DNA of 64,000 bases from Bacteroidetes bacterium GWF2_38_335 (GTDB lineage Bacteria; Bacteroidota; Bacteroidia; Bacteroidales; GWF2-38-335). Shown piece after piece: positions 26,653 to 35,437 of the stretch. The stretch is taken from assembly GCA_001769535.1 (NCBI GenBank), contig MEOH01000024.1, positions 62,001 through 126,000 on the forward strand, read 5' to 3'. The notes beneath the pieces are model-generated. The model was not told where the DNA came from. It did not search any database and was given only the letters and a program-made list of their open reading frames with translations. The translations under genes and the position numbers were made by a program. The stretch's first letter is position 1. Each line of letters opens with the position of its first letter.

Positions 26653-27018
26653 ATGATAAATATCTTGCTTGTTTTTCTGGGGGGTGGAATAGGAAGTCTT
26701 TTAAGATTTGGAATCTCAAAAGCCGTAACAAGCAATTTTACAGGTATCAATCCGGTCGCCACTTTAGTTTCAAACGTTATAAGCACCGGAATACTTGGTA
26801 TTTTTTTGTATTACCTGTCTGAAAAATATAATTTCACAGATTCAGCAAGATATTTTATTGTCATTGGTATTTGCGGAGGTTTTAGTACTTTTTCGACATT
26901 CAGCTATGAAATCCTTGAACTTTTTAAGTCGGGGTATTTGTTTTATGCAGTGCTTAATATCGTAATAAGCATTTTTGCAGGTATTGGTATATTATTATTA
27001 ATCTCAAAACTGACCTAA
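26653..27018 (+). CDS. crcB: Fluoride exporter CrcB/Fluc
   Basis: A 121-residue protein with four membrane helices that forms dual-topology dimers and exports fluoride. Diagnostic features are GGGIGSLLRFGISK in the first helix, the pore Asn in LVSNVISTGILG, and the phenylalanine-box segment GICGGFSTFSTFSYE. Only one copy is present, as expected for the homodimeric type. The degenerate PafA-like gene starts at the very next base after the stop codon, so the two are co-transcribed. Confidence 0.94.
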   Translation: MINILLVFLGGGIGSLLRFGISKAVTSNFTGINPVATLVSNVISTGILGIFLYYLSEKYNFTDSARYFIVIGICGGFSTFSTFSYEILELFKSGYLFYAVLNIVISIFAGIGILLLISKLT

Positions 27019-28680
27019 ATGATCAGAACTAAAATTGTTTTTGTATTGTTGATATTTATCGCTTCATTTTTTTGTAAAGCACAAAATGACAACGCAATAC
27101 CTTCAGAAAAGCCTAAACTGATTATTGGCATTGTGATTGAACAAATGCGGTATGACTATATTCAGAGGTTCTGGAATAAGTTTGATAAGGATGGGTTTAA
27201 AAAGCTGATTAGTGAGGGAACCTTTTGCAAAAATGCCCAGCTTAGTTATCTCCTGACAAATGATGCTCCCGGAATTGCTACAATATATACCGGAGCCAGT
27301 CCGTCAGCACATGGAATTGTTGGAGATGAATGGTTTGCAAGGTTGAAAAATGAAAAATACTATTGTGTTGAGGATCCGGATCAATCGACCACAGGATGCG
27401 AGTCGGCCGACGGAAAAAAATCACCCAAGTGGCTGCAAACAACGACACTGACTGATGAATTGAAATTGTTTTCCCAAAACAAATCTAAAGTTATTGGGAT
27501 TTCTATTAACGACTACGCAGCAATATTTTCTGCAGGCCATAAGGCTGATGCTGCATATTGGTATGATGATAAAACAGGGCAATGGATTTCCAGTTCATAC
27601 TATTTGAGCGCATTGCCAACATGGGTAGTTGAGTTTAATGAAAAGCGGTTTCCTGAGTTTTATCTGACTATGGAATGGAGTACCATGTATCCCGTTGAAA
27701 CTTACACCGAGTCGAGGAATGATTCCTCAAAATATGAATCAGGCTTTGGAAAAGGCAAAACTACATTTCCATACGTTTTTTACGAAGCAAAAGGAAAACT
27801 ATCTTTCAAAAAGGATGAAATAAATTATAAGCTATTAAGACCCACACCTTTTGCAAATAATCTTACCACTGATTTCGCCATAGCTGCATTGACAAATGAG
27901 AATATGGGAAAGGATGAGCATCCTGATTTTCTTGCAGTGACTTACTCTGCCTCCGATTACCTGGGACATAAATTTGGCCCGAATTCAGTTGAGATTGAAG
28001 ATTTATATCTGCGCCTTGATAAAAATATTGCTCTGTTGTTGGAATATGTGAACACTACATATGGCAAGGAAAATGTACTAATCTTTTTGACCTCCAATCA
28101 CGGGGTTTCAGATAATCCCTCATATCTTAAGGATAATAAAATTCCTGCAGGGTTCTTTAAATACCATTATTCAATTGCATTATTAAAAAGCTATCTGAAT
28201 GCACTATATGGCGAAGGTGAGTGGGTTCAGGAATATCTTAATCAGCAGATTTATTTGAATCGCAGACTTTTGGAGGATGCCAAACTATCCTTAAATGAGG
28301 TGCAGGAAAAAGTATCCAATTTTATGCTGCAGTTCTCGGGAGTTTCAAATTCTATTACTGCAAATTCCTTTGTTACAAGTAATTTCACCTCAGGGTTATT
28401 TCAGAAAATGCAAAAGTGTTTTAACCAGAATCGGTCGGGCGATATTATGATATCACTTCAGCCCGGATGGATACAGGATAAACTTGATGTTGCCGATCAT
28501 GGCTCGGGATACGACTATGATTCACACGTTCCTTTGGTTTGGTATGGCTGGAAAATTAAACGTGGTACAATTTCTGAAAGAGTTTTTCTGGAGCAAATTG
28601 CTCCTACAATTTCTGATTTTATTGGAATTACTTATCCGAATGCCTGTGAAAGCGAGCCTATTGGCAATCTGATGAAATAA
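27019..28680 (+). CDS. Exported PafA-like alkaline phosphatase family protein with lost catalytic residues
   Basis: A 553-residue protein with a signal peptide and the overall plan of the PafA phosphatase branch. Compared from memory with Elizabethkingia PafA, the first metal Asp is E41 (VIEQMR), the nucleophilic Thr is D82 (TNDAPG), the substrate Asn is D103 (GDEW), the phosphate-binding Lys and Arg are N164 and Y166 (ISINDYAA), and the second-metal Asp is N360 (TSNHG). Metal ligands D313, H317, H361 and H503 remain. The frame is intact and framework motifs such as HGIVGDEW and GHKFGPNS persist, so it seems a maintained pseudoenzyme, perhaps binding a ligand in the periplasm, rather than a decaying gene. 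Confidence 0.85.
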   Translation: MIRTKIVFVLLIFIASFFCKAQNDNAIPSEKPKLIIGIVIEQMRYDYIQRFWNKFDKDGFKKLISEGTFCKNAQLSYLLTNDAPGIATIYTGASPSAHGIVGDEWFARLKNEKYYCVEDPDQSTTGCESADGKKSPKWLQTTTLTDELKLFSQNKSKVIGISINDYAAIFSAGHKADAAYWYDDKTGQWISSSYYLSALPTWVVEFNEKRFPEFYLTMEWSTMYPVETYTESRNDSSKYESGFGKGKTTFPYVFYEAKGKLSFKKDEINYKLLRPTPFANNLTTDFAIAALTNENMGKDEHPDFLAVTYSASDYLGHKFGPNSVEIEDLYLRLDKNIALLLEYVNTTYGKENVLIFLTSNHGVSDNPSYLKDNKIPAGFFKYHYSIALLKSYLNALYGEGEWVQEYLNQQIYLNRRLLEDAKLSLNEVQEKVSNFMLQFSGVSNSITANSFVTSNFTSGLFQKMQKCFNQNRSGDIMISLQPGWIQDKLDVADHGSGYDYDSHVPLVWYGWKIKRGTISERVFLEQIAPTISDFIGITYPNACESEPIGNLMK

Positions 28681-28988
28681 AAAAAGGTGACTTTTTAAAG
28701 TCACCAATTTTTTTTTGACCGAATCTTAATCCAAAGACAATTTCTATAACTTCTTTTACATAGAAGTAATAAAATTGATTCATTTAATTGACGAATATCT
28801 GAAAAAATTACATAAATGGGTTTTTTAAGTCGTTAATTTTCAATTTTAACCGTGGGATGGAAGTTTTATATAAGAACTTTAAATAAATAAAATGAAAAGG
28901 AATGATTATTTTTATTGCCACAAATGGAAAAGGTAAATTGCAATATATCATTACTTTCAATTGCTGACCGTCCGGATAAATTATTAGT
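28681..28988. other. Intergenic region between the PafA-like gene and murQ
   Basis: 308 nt without a credible gene. It holds a terminator at 28686-28716 and a weak ACTTCT/AGAAGT hairpin at 28749-28767. The remainder is AT-rich; I see no exact TAnnTTTG box before murQ. Confidence 0.6.
28686..28716 (+). terminator. Intrinsic terminator after the PafA-like gene
   Basis: GGTGACTTT - TT - AAAGTCACC hairpin followed by ten or more T, starting 6 nt after the stop codon. Confidence 0.88.
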
Positions 28989-29792
28989 ATGAAAATAACA
29001 GAAACCGATTCAAACTATCAAAATCTTGAAAACATGAGTTTTCATGATTTATTATTTAATATTAATCAAGAGGATATGCTTGTTCCTGTTGCAGTTGACA
29101 GGGCATTAAATCAGATTGAAAAGCTTGTTGAAGCTGCATTCAGGAAATTGTCCGCGGGAGGGCGGCTTTTTTATATTGGAGCCGGTACCAGCGGTCGTCT
29201 TGGGATTTTGGATTCATCAGAATGTCCTCCAACTTTTGGTGTTTCACCTGATTTGGTAATAGGAATCATTGCCGGGGGGGAAAAAGCCATTAGAAAATCT
29301 GTTGAAAAAGCAGAGGATAATTTTGATGCCGGTTGGTGGGATCTTAAAAAACACAATGTATGCAGCGGGGATTTTGTTATTGGAATTTCCTCCTCTGGCA
29401 CAACACCTTATGTTGTTGGAGCTCTTCAGAACTGTTTTTTTAATGGGATTGAGACTGGCGGGATAACTTCAAATATTGATACGCCTCTTGCGAAGGAGGC
29501 AAGATATCCTGTTGAAGTTGTTGTAGGTCCTGAGTTTGTTACAGGTAGCACAAGAATGAAATCAGGGACAGCTCAAAAACTTGTTCTGAATATGGTTTCT
29601 ACCTCATTGATGATTAAACTGGGAAAAGTGAGGGGAAACAAAATGGTGGATATGCAACTTACAAATACCAAACTTATTAATCGTGGTACTGCAATAATAA
29701 CCGGTCAACTTGGTGTGACAGAAGAGGAAGCCCATGAACTTTTGTTAAAACACGGCAGTGTCAGAAAAGTACTCCTAAGTAATAAAAAGTAG
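28989..29792 (+). CDS. murQ: N-acetylmuramic acid 6-phosphate etherase
   Basis: Cleaves the lactyl ether of MurNAc-6-phosphate to give GlcNAc-6-phosphate, a step in cell-wall recycling. The SIS-domain motifs are clear: YIGAGTSGRLGILDSSECPPT near residue 63, GISSSGTTPYVVGAL, and VGPEFVTGSTRMKSGTAQK. The 267-residue length is at the short end for MurQ; the C-terminal helical part is trimmed. The N-terminus (TDSNYQNLENMS) is the usual one. No MurNAc transporter or kinase lies nearby. It is convergent with the Wzc-type kinase. Confidence 0.94.
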   Translation: MKITETDSNYQNLENMSFHDLLFNINQEDMLVPVAVDRALNQIEKLVEAAFRKLSAGGRLFYIGAGTSGRLGILDSSECPPTFGVSPDLVIGIIAGGEKAIRKSVEKAEDNFDAGWWDLKKHNVCSGDFVIGISSSGTTPYVVGALQNCFFNGIETGGITSNIDTPLAKEARYPVEVVVGPEFVTGSTRMKSGTAQKLVLNMVSTSLMIKLGKVRGNKMVDMQLTNTKLINRGTAIITGQLGVTEEEAHELLLKHGSVRKVLLSNKK

Positions 29793-29804
29793 TTTTTACT
29801 TTTT
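29784..29804. terminator. AT-rich hairpin between convergent murQ and wzc-type genes
   Basis: AAAAAGTA - GTTTT - TACTTTTT, spanning both stop codons in a 3-nt intergenic gap. An 8-bp AT-rich stem is weak, but its position between convergent genes fits a shared terminator. Confidence 0.4.
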
Positions 29805-32231
29805 GAACTTTAAGAATATCAACAATCTGGTCAACAGGTTTGGAGTCTTTTTATCATCATCATAATACCCATACCCGTAGCCATATCCGTAGCCATATCC
29901 ATAGCCGTAACGGTAACCGTAGCCTGTTCTGTATCCATAGTAAGTCGGAGCTTTTACATCATTTATCAGTATGCACAGGTTTTTCATCTGTTTTTCCTCA
30001 TAAAGGTCGTTAACAAATTTCAGAACGGATTTGCTTGAGTAACTTTGACGGATAACAAAAATGTTTGTGTCGCAATATTTTGTAAGGAGTAAGCCATCTG
30101 TTACCAGTGCAACAGGGGGAGTATCCATTATTACATAATCAAAATCTTTTTGAAGTCTGGCAACCAGTTCGTCCATTTTCGGTGTTTCGATAAGTTCGGC
30201 AGGGTTAGGGGGAACAGGTCCCGAGGCAATGAAGAATAAATTTTCATTTTCTGAAGGGAAAATAATGTCTTCATATTTGCTTTTTCCAATTAGGAATGTG
30301 CTTATTCCAACTTCATTGGAAATATTTAATTCTTTATGCAATTTTGGTTTCCTGAGGTCAAGACCAAGCAGTACAGTTTTTTTGCTTGAAATAGCGAAGA
30401 TGGAGGCAAGGTTTATGGCACAAAAGGTTTTTCCTTCACCACTGATTGTTGAGGTAATGCCGATTGTATAAGACCCTTCTTTGCCTTTGCTCATGTACTG
30501 TAAGTTTGTTCGCAATGTTCTGAAAGATTCGGCAATGGATGATTTTGGTTTGTTGTAAACAACCTGTTCGCTTTCTTTGTTATTGTGGCCAACAGCTCCA
30601 AGAATCGGGACTTTCGTATTGTCTTCAACGTCTTTTCTTTCAATTATTTTATCATTGAAAAAATCCCTGAGAATGATTACAAGCAGGGGAATCAGAAAGC
30701 CGATAATAAAAGCAATAATAAAATTAAGGTTCTTTTTGGGAGAAATACTGACAGCATTTTCGGGCATAGCACTGTCAATAACTTTACTGTCTGCAATATT
30801 GGATGCTTTTACAATTTCAGCTTCGGCTCTTTTTTGAAGCAGGTAAGTGTAAATATTGTTGTTAAGATCGAATTTTCTTTTAAACCCAATAAGTTGCTTT
30901 TCAGTTACAGGCAATTTTTGAATTTCAGAATTCATCCTGGCTACGCGGTCTTCAATATTTTTTAAACTGAAATTATTGTTTTCAACGATGTTTAGCAGGT
31001 TTTCTTTAAGTGCATTCATGGTTGACCTGATTTTGGAATTGATCATTTCCAATCCCGGGTCATTGGTTTTTGAGCTTACTTCGTAAATTTTCTTCTCATC
31101 ATAAAGCTGTGCAATTTTTTCAATTATACTGATAAGCAAGGGATCGTTTATTCCCATTACCGAGGGTGCTATTACGTCAGAGAAATCCAGCTTTTTCTCA
31201 ACATATCCCAAAAGATAGTTCAGATACTCTTTTTTAACCATTAGCAGCGATTTTTCTGATTGCATTACTTCAATTTTATCAAAAAGATTTTGCCCTTCAT
31301 AGCTAAGGTCGACTACCTTATTGTTTAATCTGAAATTCTGCAAATCTGTTTCAGTCATTTCCAACGAATCCATAATTGAAAATAGCTGATTGTCAATAAA
31401 TTTTACAGTGTTTACTGCAATCTGGTTTTTTTCCTCTAGTCCCATATTAACATACACATCAAGCAGTTTGTTGAGAAAATCTGCTTCCTTTTGTGGAACA
31501 GTTCCCTGAACAGTTAGAACAAGAATGGAACTTTTTTTATCGGTTGCTTCAACAGATAATTTACCTCTGTAAATGTTGGTAAGCGCGTTTATGTTATTGA
31601 TGATAAAATAATTTTCAGAAGGATATTTAACCTCGGTGGGTTGTGTGTATTCATCTTCTTTACGCAGTCTAATATTAAATCTGAAACTTTTATCAGTGTA
31701 CCATTCACCATACTTCATTTTTTTTGACACCTTAACACTTTCTCCCATATCAAGTTTGTACTCTTCTTCTGAAAGTAATGTAACGTATATCTGCTGACCA
31801 TAACCCTGCAGATGACTTGTATCAATTTCGACAATAAAAGGTGAATTTTTGTATATTTCAGGAGTCCTGATTCGTCCGATTGAAAAGTAACTTATATCAA
31901 AGTCAAGTTCTTCAATGGCTCTTCGCGAAACAGTATAAGATTTCAATATGCCAATTTCATTTTCAACTTCTCTTTTTTGTGTCCTGCGCATTACCCCAAG
32001 GTCTTCAACCAGGCTTTCGACACCACCAACCAAAGCATTTGATTTATCTTTTACCAAAACAGATGCAGAAACTTTATAAATAGGGTCTGAATATCTGTTA
32101 ATATAGTAAGCGAGGGCGAGACAAATGGATATGGTAAGGGCGAACCAATACCAATTCCCGATCATTTTAAAAATGAACTTCTTAATGTCGACTTTGTCTT
32201 CCTGCTTATTAAAATCAGTTTTTGGATCCAT
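29796..32231 (-). CDS. Wzc-type polysaccharide co-polymerase and tyrosine autokinase
   Basis: An 811-residue inner-membrane protein controlling capsule or exopolysaccharide chain length. The first membrane helix is near residues 30-48, followed by a periplasmic Wzz domain with coiled-coil segments and a second helix near 505-525. The cytoplasmic BY-kinase has Walker A (TISGEGKTFCAINLA), Walker A' (VLLGLDLRKPK) and Walker B (DYVIMDTPP). The tail is a cluster of about 14 Tyr in alternating Gly-Tyr, the usual autophosphorylation site, ending in DDDKK. The Wza-type export gene lies 1 nt upstream. No glycosyltransferase, flippase or polymerase genes accompany the pair. Confidence 0.94.
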   Translation of the reverse strand: MDPKTDFNKQEDKVDIKKFIFKMIGNWYWFALTISICLALAYYINRYSDPIYKVSASVLVKDKSNALVGGVESLVEDLGVMRRTQKREVENEIGILKSYTVSRRAIEELDFDISYFSIGRIRTPEIYKNSPFIVEIDTSHLQGYGQQIYVTLLSEEEYKLDMGESVKVSKKMKYGEWYTDKSFRFNIRLRKEDEYTQPTEVKYPSENYFIINNINALTNIYRGKLSVEATDKKSSILVLTVQGTVPQKEADFLNKLLDVYVNMGLEEKNQIAVNTVKFIDNQLFSIMDSLEMTETDLQNFRLNNKVVDLSYEGQNLFDKIEVMQSEKSLLMVKKEYLNYLLGYVEKKLDFSDVIAPSVMGINDPLLISIIEKIAQLYDEKKIYEVSSKTNDPGLEMINSKIRSTMNALKENLLNIVENNNFSLKNIEDRVARMNSEIQKLPVTEKQLIGFKRKFDLNNNIYTYLLQKRAEAEIVKASNIADSKVIDSAMPENAVSISPKKNLNFIIAFIIGFLIPLLVIILRDFFNDKIIERKDVEDNTKVPILGAVGHNNKESEQVVYNKPKSSIAESFRTLRTNLQYMSKGKEGSYTIGITSTISGEGKTFCAINLASIFAISSKKTVLLGLDLRKPKLHKELNISNEVGISTFLIGKSKYEDIIFPSENENLFFIASGPVPPNPAELIETPKMDELVARLQKDFDYVIMDTPPVALVTDGLLLTKYCDTNIFVIRQSYSSKSVLKFVNDLYEEKQMKNLCILINDVKAPTYYGYRTGYGYRYGYGYGYGYGYGYGYYDDDKKTPNLLTRLLIFLKFKK

Positions 32232-32232
32232 T

Positions 32233-33021
32233 TTATTTGTTTAGGAAATTTAATACAACTATCAGGGTAGTAACACCTGACAATAAAATAGAAATATTTG
32301 GCGAATTTAACTTGAAGGCCTTGTATTTCATGGGTTCCACATAGATGATGTCGTTTGGCCGGAGATAATAGTATTCACTGGCCAGTAAGTTTATATCCGT
32401 TATATCGATTCTTTTGGTGGTATTTCCTTCCTCAGTTTGCCTGATTATCAGAATATTTTTCCGGTTTCCGTAAATAGTCAGATCGCTTGCCTTACCCAAT
32501 GCTTCAAAAATTGTAAGGTTGTTGTTGTAATTTTCATACAGTCCGGGATTATTTACTTCACCAAGCACACAAATTGGAAAAGTCATCAGTTTAACAGACA
32601 CGATGGCTCCGTTTAGAAATTCATCAACTCTTTTTTGTATCAGTCTTTCAATAGATAATACTGATAAATTTGAAACTTTCATGTCACCAATAATTGGTAA
32701 ACTTACATATCCTGAATCGTTGATGGAAAAACTGGTAAGATACAAGGAAGCACTATTGTAAGCGTAGTTTGTATTGGTGGTTTGATACGATGAGTTATAA
32801 ATCTTATTAATTTCTTCATTGATACTTGAAACACGTATAAAAAGCATGTCATTGGGCTGAACAAGGTATTCAGATTTTTTTTGAATAAATACCGAATCCA
32901 TGAGATTTGTTTGCTGTTGTTGCAGATATATCATCTTTTTATTCTGAAAACAGGAAGTCAGGAAGACTGTAACAGCTGCGAACAGAATCAGTAGATAAAA
33001 GTTACTTTTCTTAATATTCAT
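32233..33021 (-). CDS. Wza-type polysaccharide export lipoprotein
   Basis: A 262-residue outer-membrane export protein, with a lipoprotein signal (FLTSC, Cys near residue 24) and the polysaccharide-export (SLBB-related) domains: YLVQPNDMLFIRV, GYVSLPIIGDMKV, VLGEVNNPGLYEN and YLRPNDIIYVEP. A C-terminal hydrophobic segment (ISILLSGVTTLIVVLNFL) would span a membrane, as in Bacteroidota Wza proteins. It is co-transcribed with the Wzc-type kinase, which starts after 1 nt. Confidence 0.93.
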   Translation of the reverse strand: MNIKKSNFYLLILFAAVTVFLTSCFQNKKMIYLQQQQTNLMDSVFIQKKSEYLVQPNDMLFIRVSSINEEINKIYNSSYQTTNTNYAYNSASLYLTSFSINDSGYVSLPIIGDMKVSNLSVLSIERLIQKRVDEFLNGAIVSVKLMTFPICVLGEVNNPGLYENYNNNLTIFEALGKASDLTIYGNRKNILIIRQTEEGNTTKRIDITDINLLASEYYYLRPNDIIYVEPMKYKAFKLNSPNISILLSGVTTLIVVLNFLNK

Positions 33022-33039
33022 GGTTTATCTGTAAAAATG

Positions 33040-33047
33040 CAAAAATA
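33040..33047 (-). promoter_or_regulatory. Promoter -7 box of the wza-wzc pair
   Basis: TATTTTTG on the minus strand, 18 nt before the ATG at 33021. No clear -33 box is present. Confidence 0.42.
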
Positions 33048-33107
33048 TTAAAAAATGATGAAGATTAACTAATTTATTGAAAATATGCATTTAAAATAAG
33101 CAGAAAA

Positions 33108-34025
33108 CTACTTTGAAACAGGTTCAACAGTATATCCTTTTTCCCGTAAAAGGCTTAATATTCCTCCTTTTCCGGGTAAATGTAATGCGCCAACTGCAAA
33201 AAACGATGGTTTTTCCATGGCAATTTTTTCAATTTTGCCAATCCAATCATTGTTGCGTCGGGTGAGCAAAATATCTTCATAATCCATTAACCCTGAATCA
33301 GAACTGTCACTCAGATCTTGTAATTTAGAAAGTTCATTGGAAATGTAGAATTTATAGAGATTGGTAAGTTCCTTTTTGGATTCCTGATAGTTTTTTACTG
33401 TTTCAACAAGCATTTCCGCTTGTTTGTCGTATGGAATGCTGTCGAATACAGACATTTGAAATTCAATGGTTTCAAGGCCTTTTATTTCCTTTTTTTTGGT
33501 TTTAGCCCAGGCAGTAAATGTAAGTTCATAAGATTCGGTATTGCCTTTTGAAAAGTTTTCTGCAATCAGGGAACTTATAAAAATGGGTTTCATATTGGAT
33601 GATGTAAAAGTTGCCAGATCCATTTTCAGGGTATCTTTAAAGAACTTTTCTATCATTTTATAATCTTCGGCAGAGATCAGTTTTTTCAGGGTAATATCTT
33701 TGGGCATTGCAATTCCATCCAAACTCGACATATCCAGTTTGCCCATATCTATTTCCAATACAAGTTGCCCGCTTTCATCAAAAGCCTTTTCAAGTTCCTT
33801 AGAGATGAAAAAATCATCTTTGGGAATAATATGCACTGTGCCAAAAATATAAGAAGGTTGCTTTAATCCGTTGCCTGTTACTTTCCAAAGCAGGGAGTCT
33901 GTTTTCCCATACTTGTATTCAACCTGCATTTTTTCAGGTTCTTTGCCTGCTTCTTCATCCTTGGAATTATTGCAAGAAACAATAAACAAGGCGGGTAATA
34001 TCAGTAATAGGAGATTTTTAATCAT
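33108..34025 (-). CDS. TraB/GumN family lipoprotein
   Basis: A 305-residue lipoprotein (FIVSC lipobox near residue 18) with the TraB/GumN fold, related to Tiki metalloproteases. The two signature repeats are visible: YIFGTVHIIPKDD with LVLEIDM near the N-terminus, and FAVGALHLPGKGGILSLL near the C-terminus, each with the conserved GxxH and downstream acidic residues. Peptidase activity is plausible but unproven for bacterial members. It follows two TPR genes on the same strand; the gap to the nearer one is 17 nt. Confidence 0.88.
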   Translation of the reverse strand: MIKNLLLLILPALFIVSCNNSKDEEAGKEPEKMQVEYKYGKTDSLLWKVTGNGLKQPSYIFGTVHIIPKDDFFISKELEKAFDESGQLVLEIDMGKLDMSSLDGIAMPKDITLKKLISAEDYKMIEKFFKDTLKMDLATFTSSNMKPIFISSLIAENFSKGNTESYELTFTAWAKTKKKEIKGLETIEFQMSVFDSIPYDKQAEMLVETVKNYQESKKELTNLYKFYISNELSKLQDLSDSSDSGLMDYEDILLTRRNNDWIGKIEKIAMEKPSFFAVGALHLPGKGGILSLLREKGYTVEPVSK

Positions 34026-34042
34026 ATGGATTTTTTTTAAGT

Positions 34043-35434
34043 TTAATTTTCAAGTTTTTTCTTCATTTCATCTGCTTTTGCTGTTTCGTTGAAAATCAGG
34101 TACAGATTTCTGAGTGTATTGATAATCTTTTTATTGGAAGGGTCATAAGAGTAAGCTTTTTCAAAATAGGGCAGGGCCTTTTTAAATAAAACGATATATT
34201 CTTCTATGCGGCTTTTATCCTGTCCCGAATAAATTTCGGCTCCGGGTTTGTAATAAACTGCGCCCATATTGTTGTATGTATTGAAAAGAAACTGCTTGTC
34301 GGAAGGGTTTTTGGCCAGTACTTTCTGGTAATATACAATGGATTTTTCTCTGTAAACTGATGAATTGGGTTCGTCACCATTTGCAAAATAGGTTTTAGCT
34401 ATTTCGTTTAACGCATTGGCATTCATGAATATCAGTTTAATGTCGCTGTCGTCGATGGATATTGCTTTTTCAAAAGCTTCAGATGCTTTTATGTTATATT
34501 CAAGGGCTGTTTTCATATACCCGCGTTTAACAAACATTTCTGCGGTTTCAAGCAGGTTGTTTCCGAGAATCACAAGTACTTTGTAATTGTCGGGCAGAAC
34601 AAGGGCGGCTCGTTGGAGTATTGTTGTGAGTTCGTCAACTTTTTCGGCTTTTTTATACAAATTCAGGGCGGTAATGAGCATGTCACTGTTTTCGGGTAGT
34701 ACTTGAATTCCTCTTTCAATAACCCTTGAGGCCTCAGAAATGTTGCCCTGTTTTTCAAGCAGATTGCAGTAGTAGATGTAAGCAAGGGGAAGGGCTTTTT
34801 TACGGGCGGTATCAACCGGACTGTTAAAATCTATAACCTTAAGGTAGTATTCCTTTGCTTTATCGTAATTTTCGGTTTGCTGTGAGCAATATCCTGTATA
34901 GACATAAATTGAATTCACATTAATCTTGTTCATTTTAAGGAGGTGCAACACCATTATTGCATCCTCACCAAGAGTTTCAATGGTTTGATAGTATTTTTCG
35001 AATCCTTTCAATGCCGTATTGAAAAATTCTTTATTGCCCGATTCAAGTCCCCGGTTATAATTTTCAATTCCTTCATCATAAAACATTGTTGCGATTTCAA
35101 AAAGCACATTGATACAATCAGAAAGATATTTTCTGTCTGTATCGAGTTTGTAACATTTTTGAATGGCCTGAAGAGAAGTCACACCGGGTTCCGTGGCAAT
35201 TCCCTGATATACCTTGCTTTTGGCAATCTCAGCATAAATATATCCTTTAAGATACCATAGTTGCGGATCTGTTTCACCATTTGGTCCAGCACATTCAGCA
35301 TCAATTGAAGCCTTGGCTTTATCCAGTTTGCCTTCGATCTGTTTAATATAGTTTTCTGCATCTGTCTTATGATCCTGGGCAAAATTGATTTGCAGAAAAA
35401 TAACCAGGAAAAGACCGGTAATAAAGTACTTCAT
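34043..35434 (-). CDS. Secreted tetratricopeptide-repeat protein (paralog 1)
   Basis: A 463-residue protein with a signal peptide (MKYFITGLFLVIFLQINFAQ) and TPR-like helical hairpins through most of its length, for example the pairs around YKLDTDRKYLSDCINVLFE, EYYLKVIDFNSPVDTARK and KALPYFEKAYSYDPSNKKII. It has the same plan as the neighbouring gene at 35438-36682: a matching start (LWYLKGYIYAEIAKSK versus TWYFKGLIYKELAKKD) and a matching last repeat. They are probably ancient tandem duplicates. The partner is unknown; location is likely periplasmic. Confidence 0.85.
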   Translation of the reverse strand: MKYFITGLFLVIFLQINFAQDHKTDAENYIKQIEGKLDKAKASIDAECAGPNGETDPQLWYLKGYIYAEIAKSKVYQGIATEPGVTSLQAIQKCYKLDTDRKYLSDCINVLFEIATMFYDEGIENYNRGLESGNKEFFNTALKGFEKYYQTIETLGEDAIMVLHLLKMNKINVNSIYVYTGYCSQQTENYDKAKEYYLKVIDFNSPVDTARKKALPLAYIYYCNLLEKQGNISEASRVIERGIQVLPENSDMLITALNLYKKAEKVDELTTILQRAALVLPDNYKVLVILGNNLLETAEMFVKRGYMKTALEYNIKASEAFEKAISIDDSDIKLIFMNANALNEIAKTYFANGDEPNSSVYREKSIVYYQKVLAKNPSDKQFLFNTYNNMGAVYYKPGAEIYSGQDKSRIEEYIVLFKKALPYFEKAYSYDPSNKKIINTLRNLYLIFNETAKADEMKKKLEN

Positions 35435-35437
35435 GGG

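Noticed and set aside
28717-28988. Small gene before murQ
   Set aside because: The only ATG-initiated frame I tried (28891) ends after 14 codons, and no homology-like features are present.
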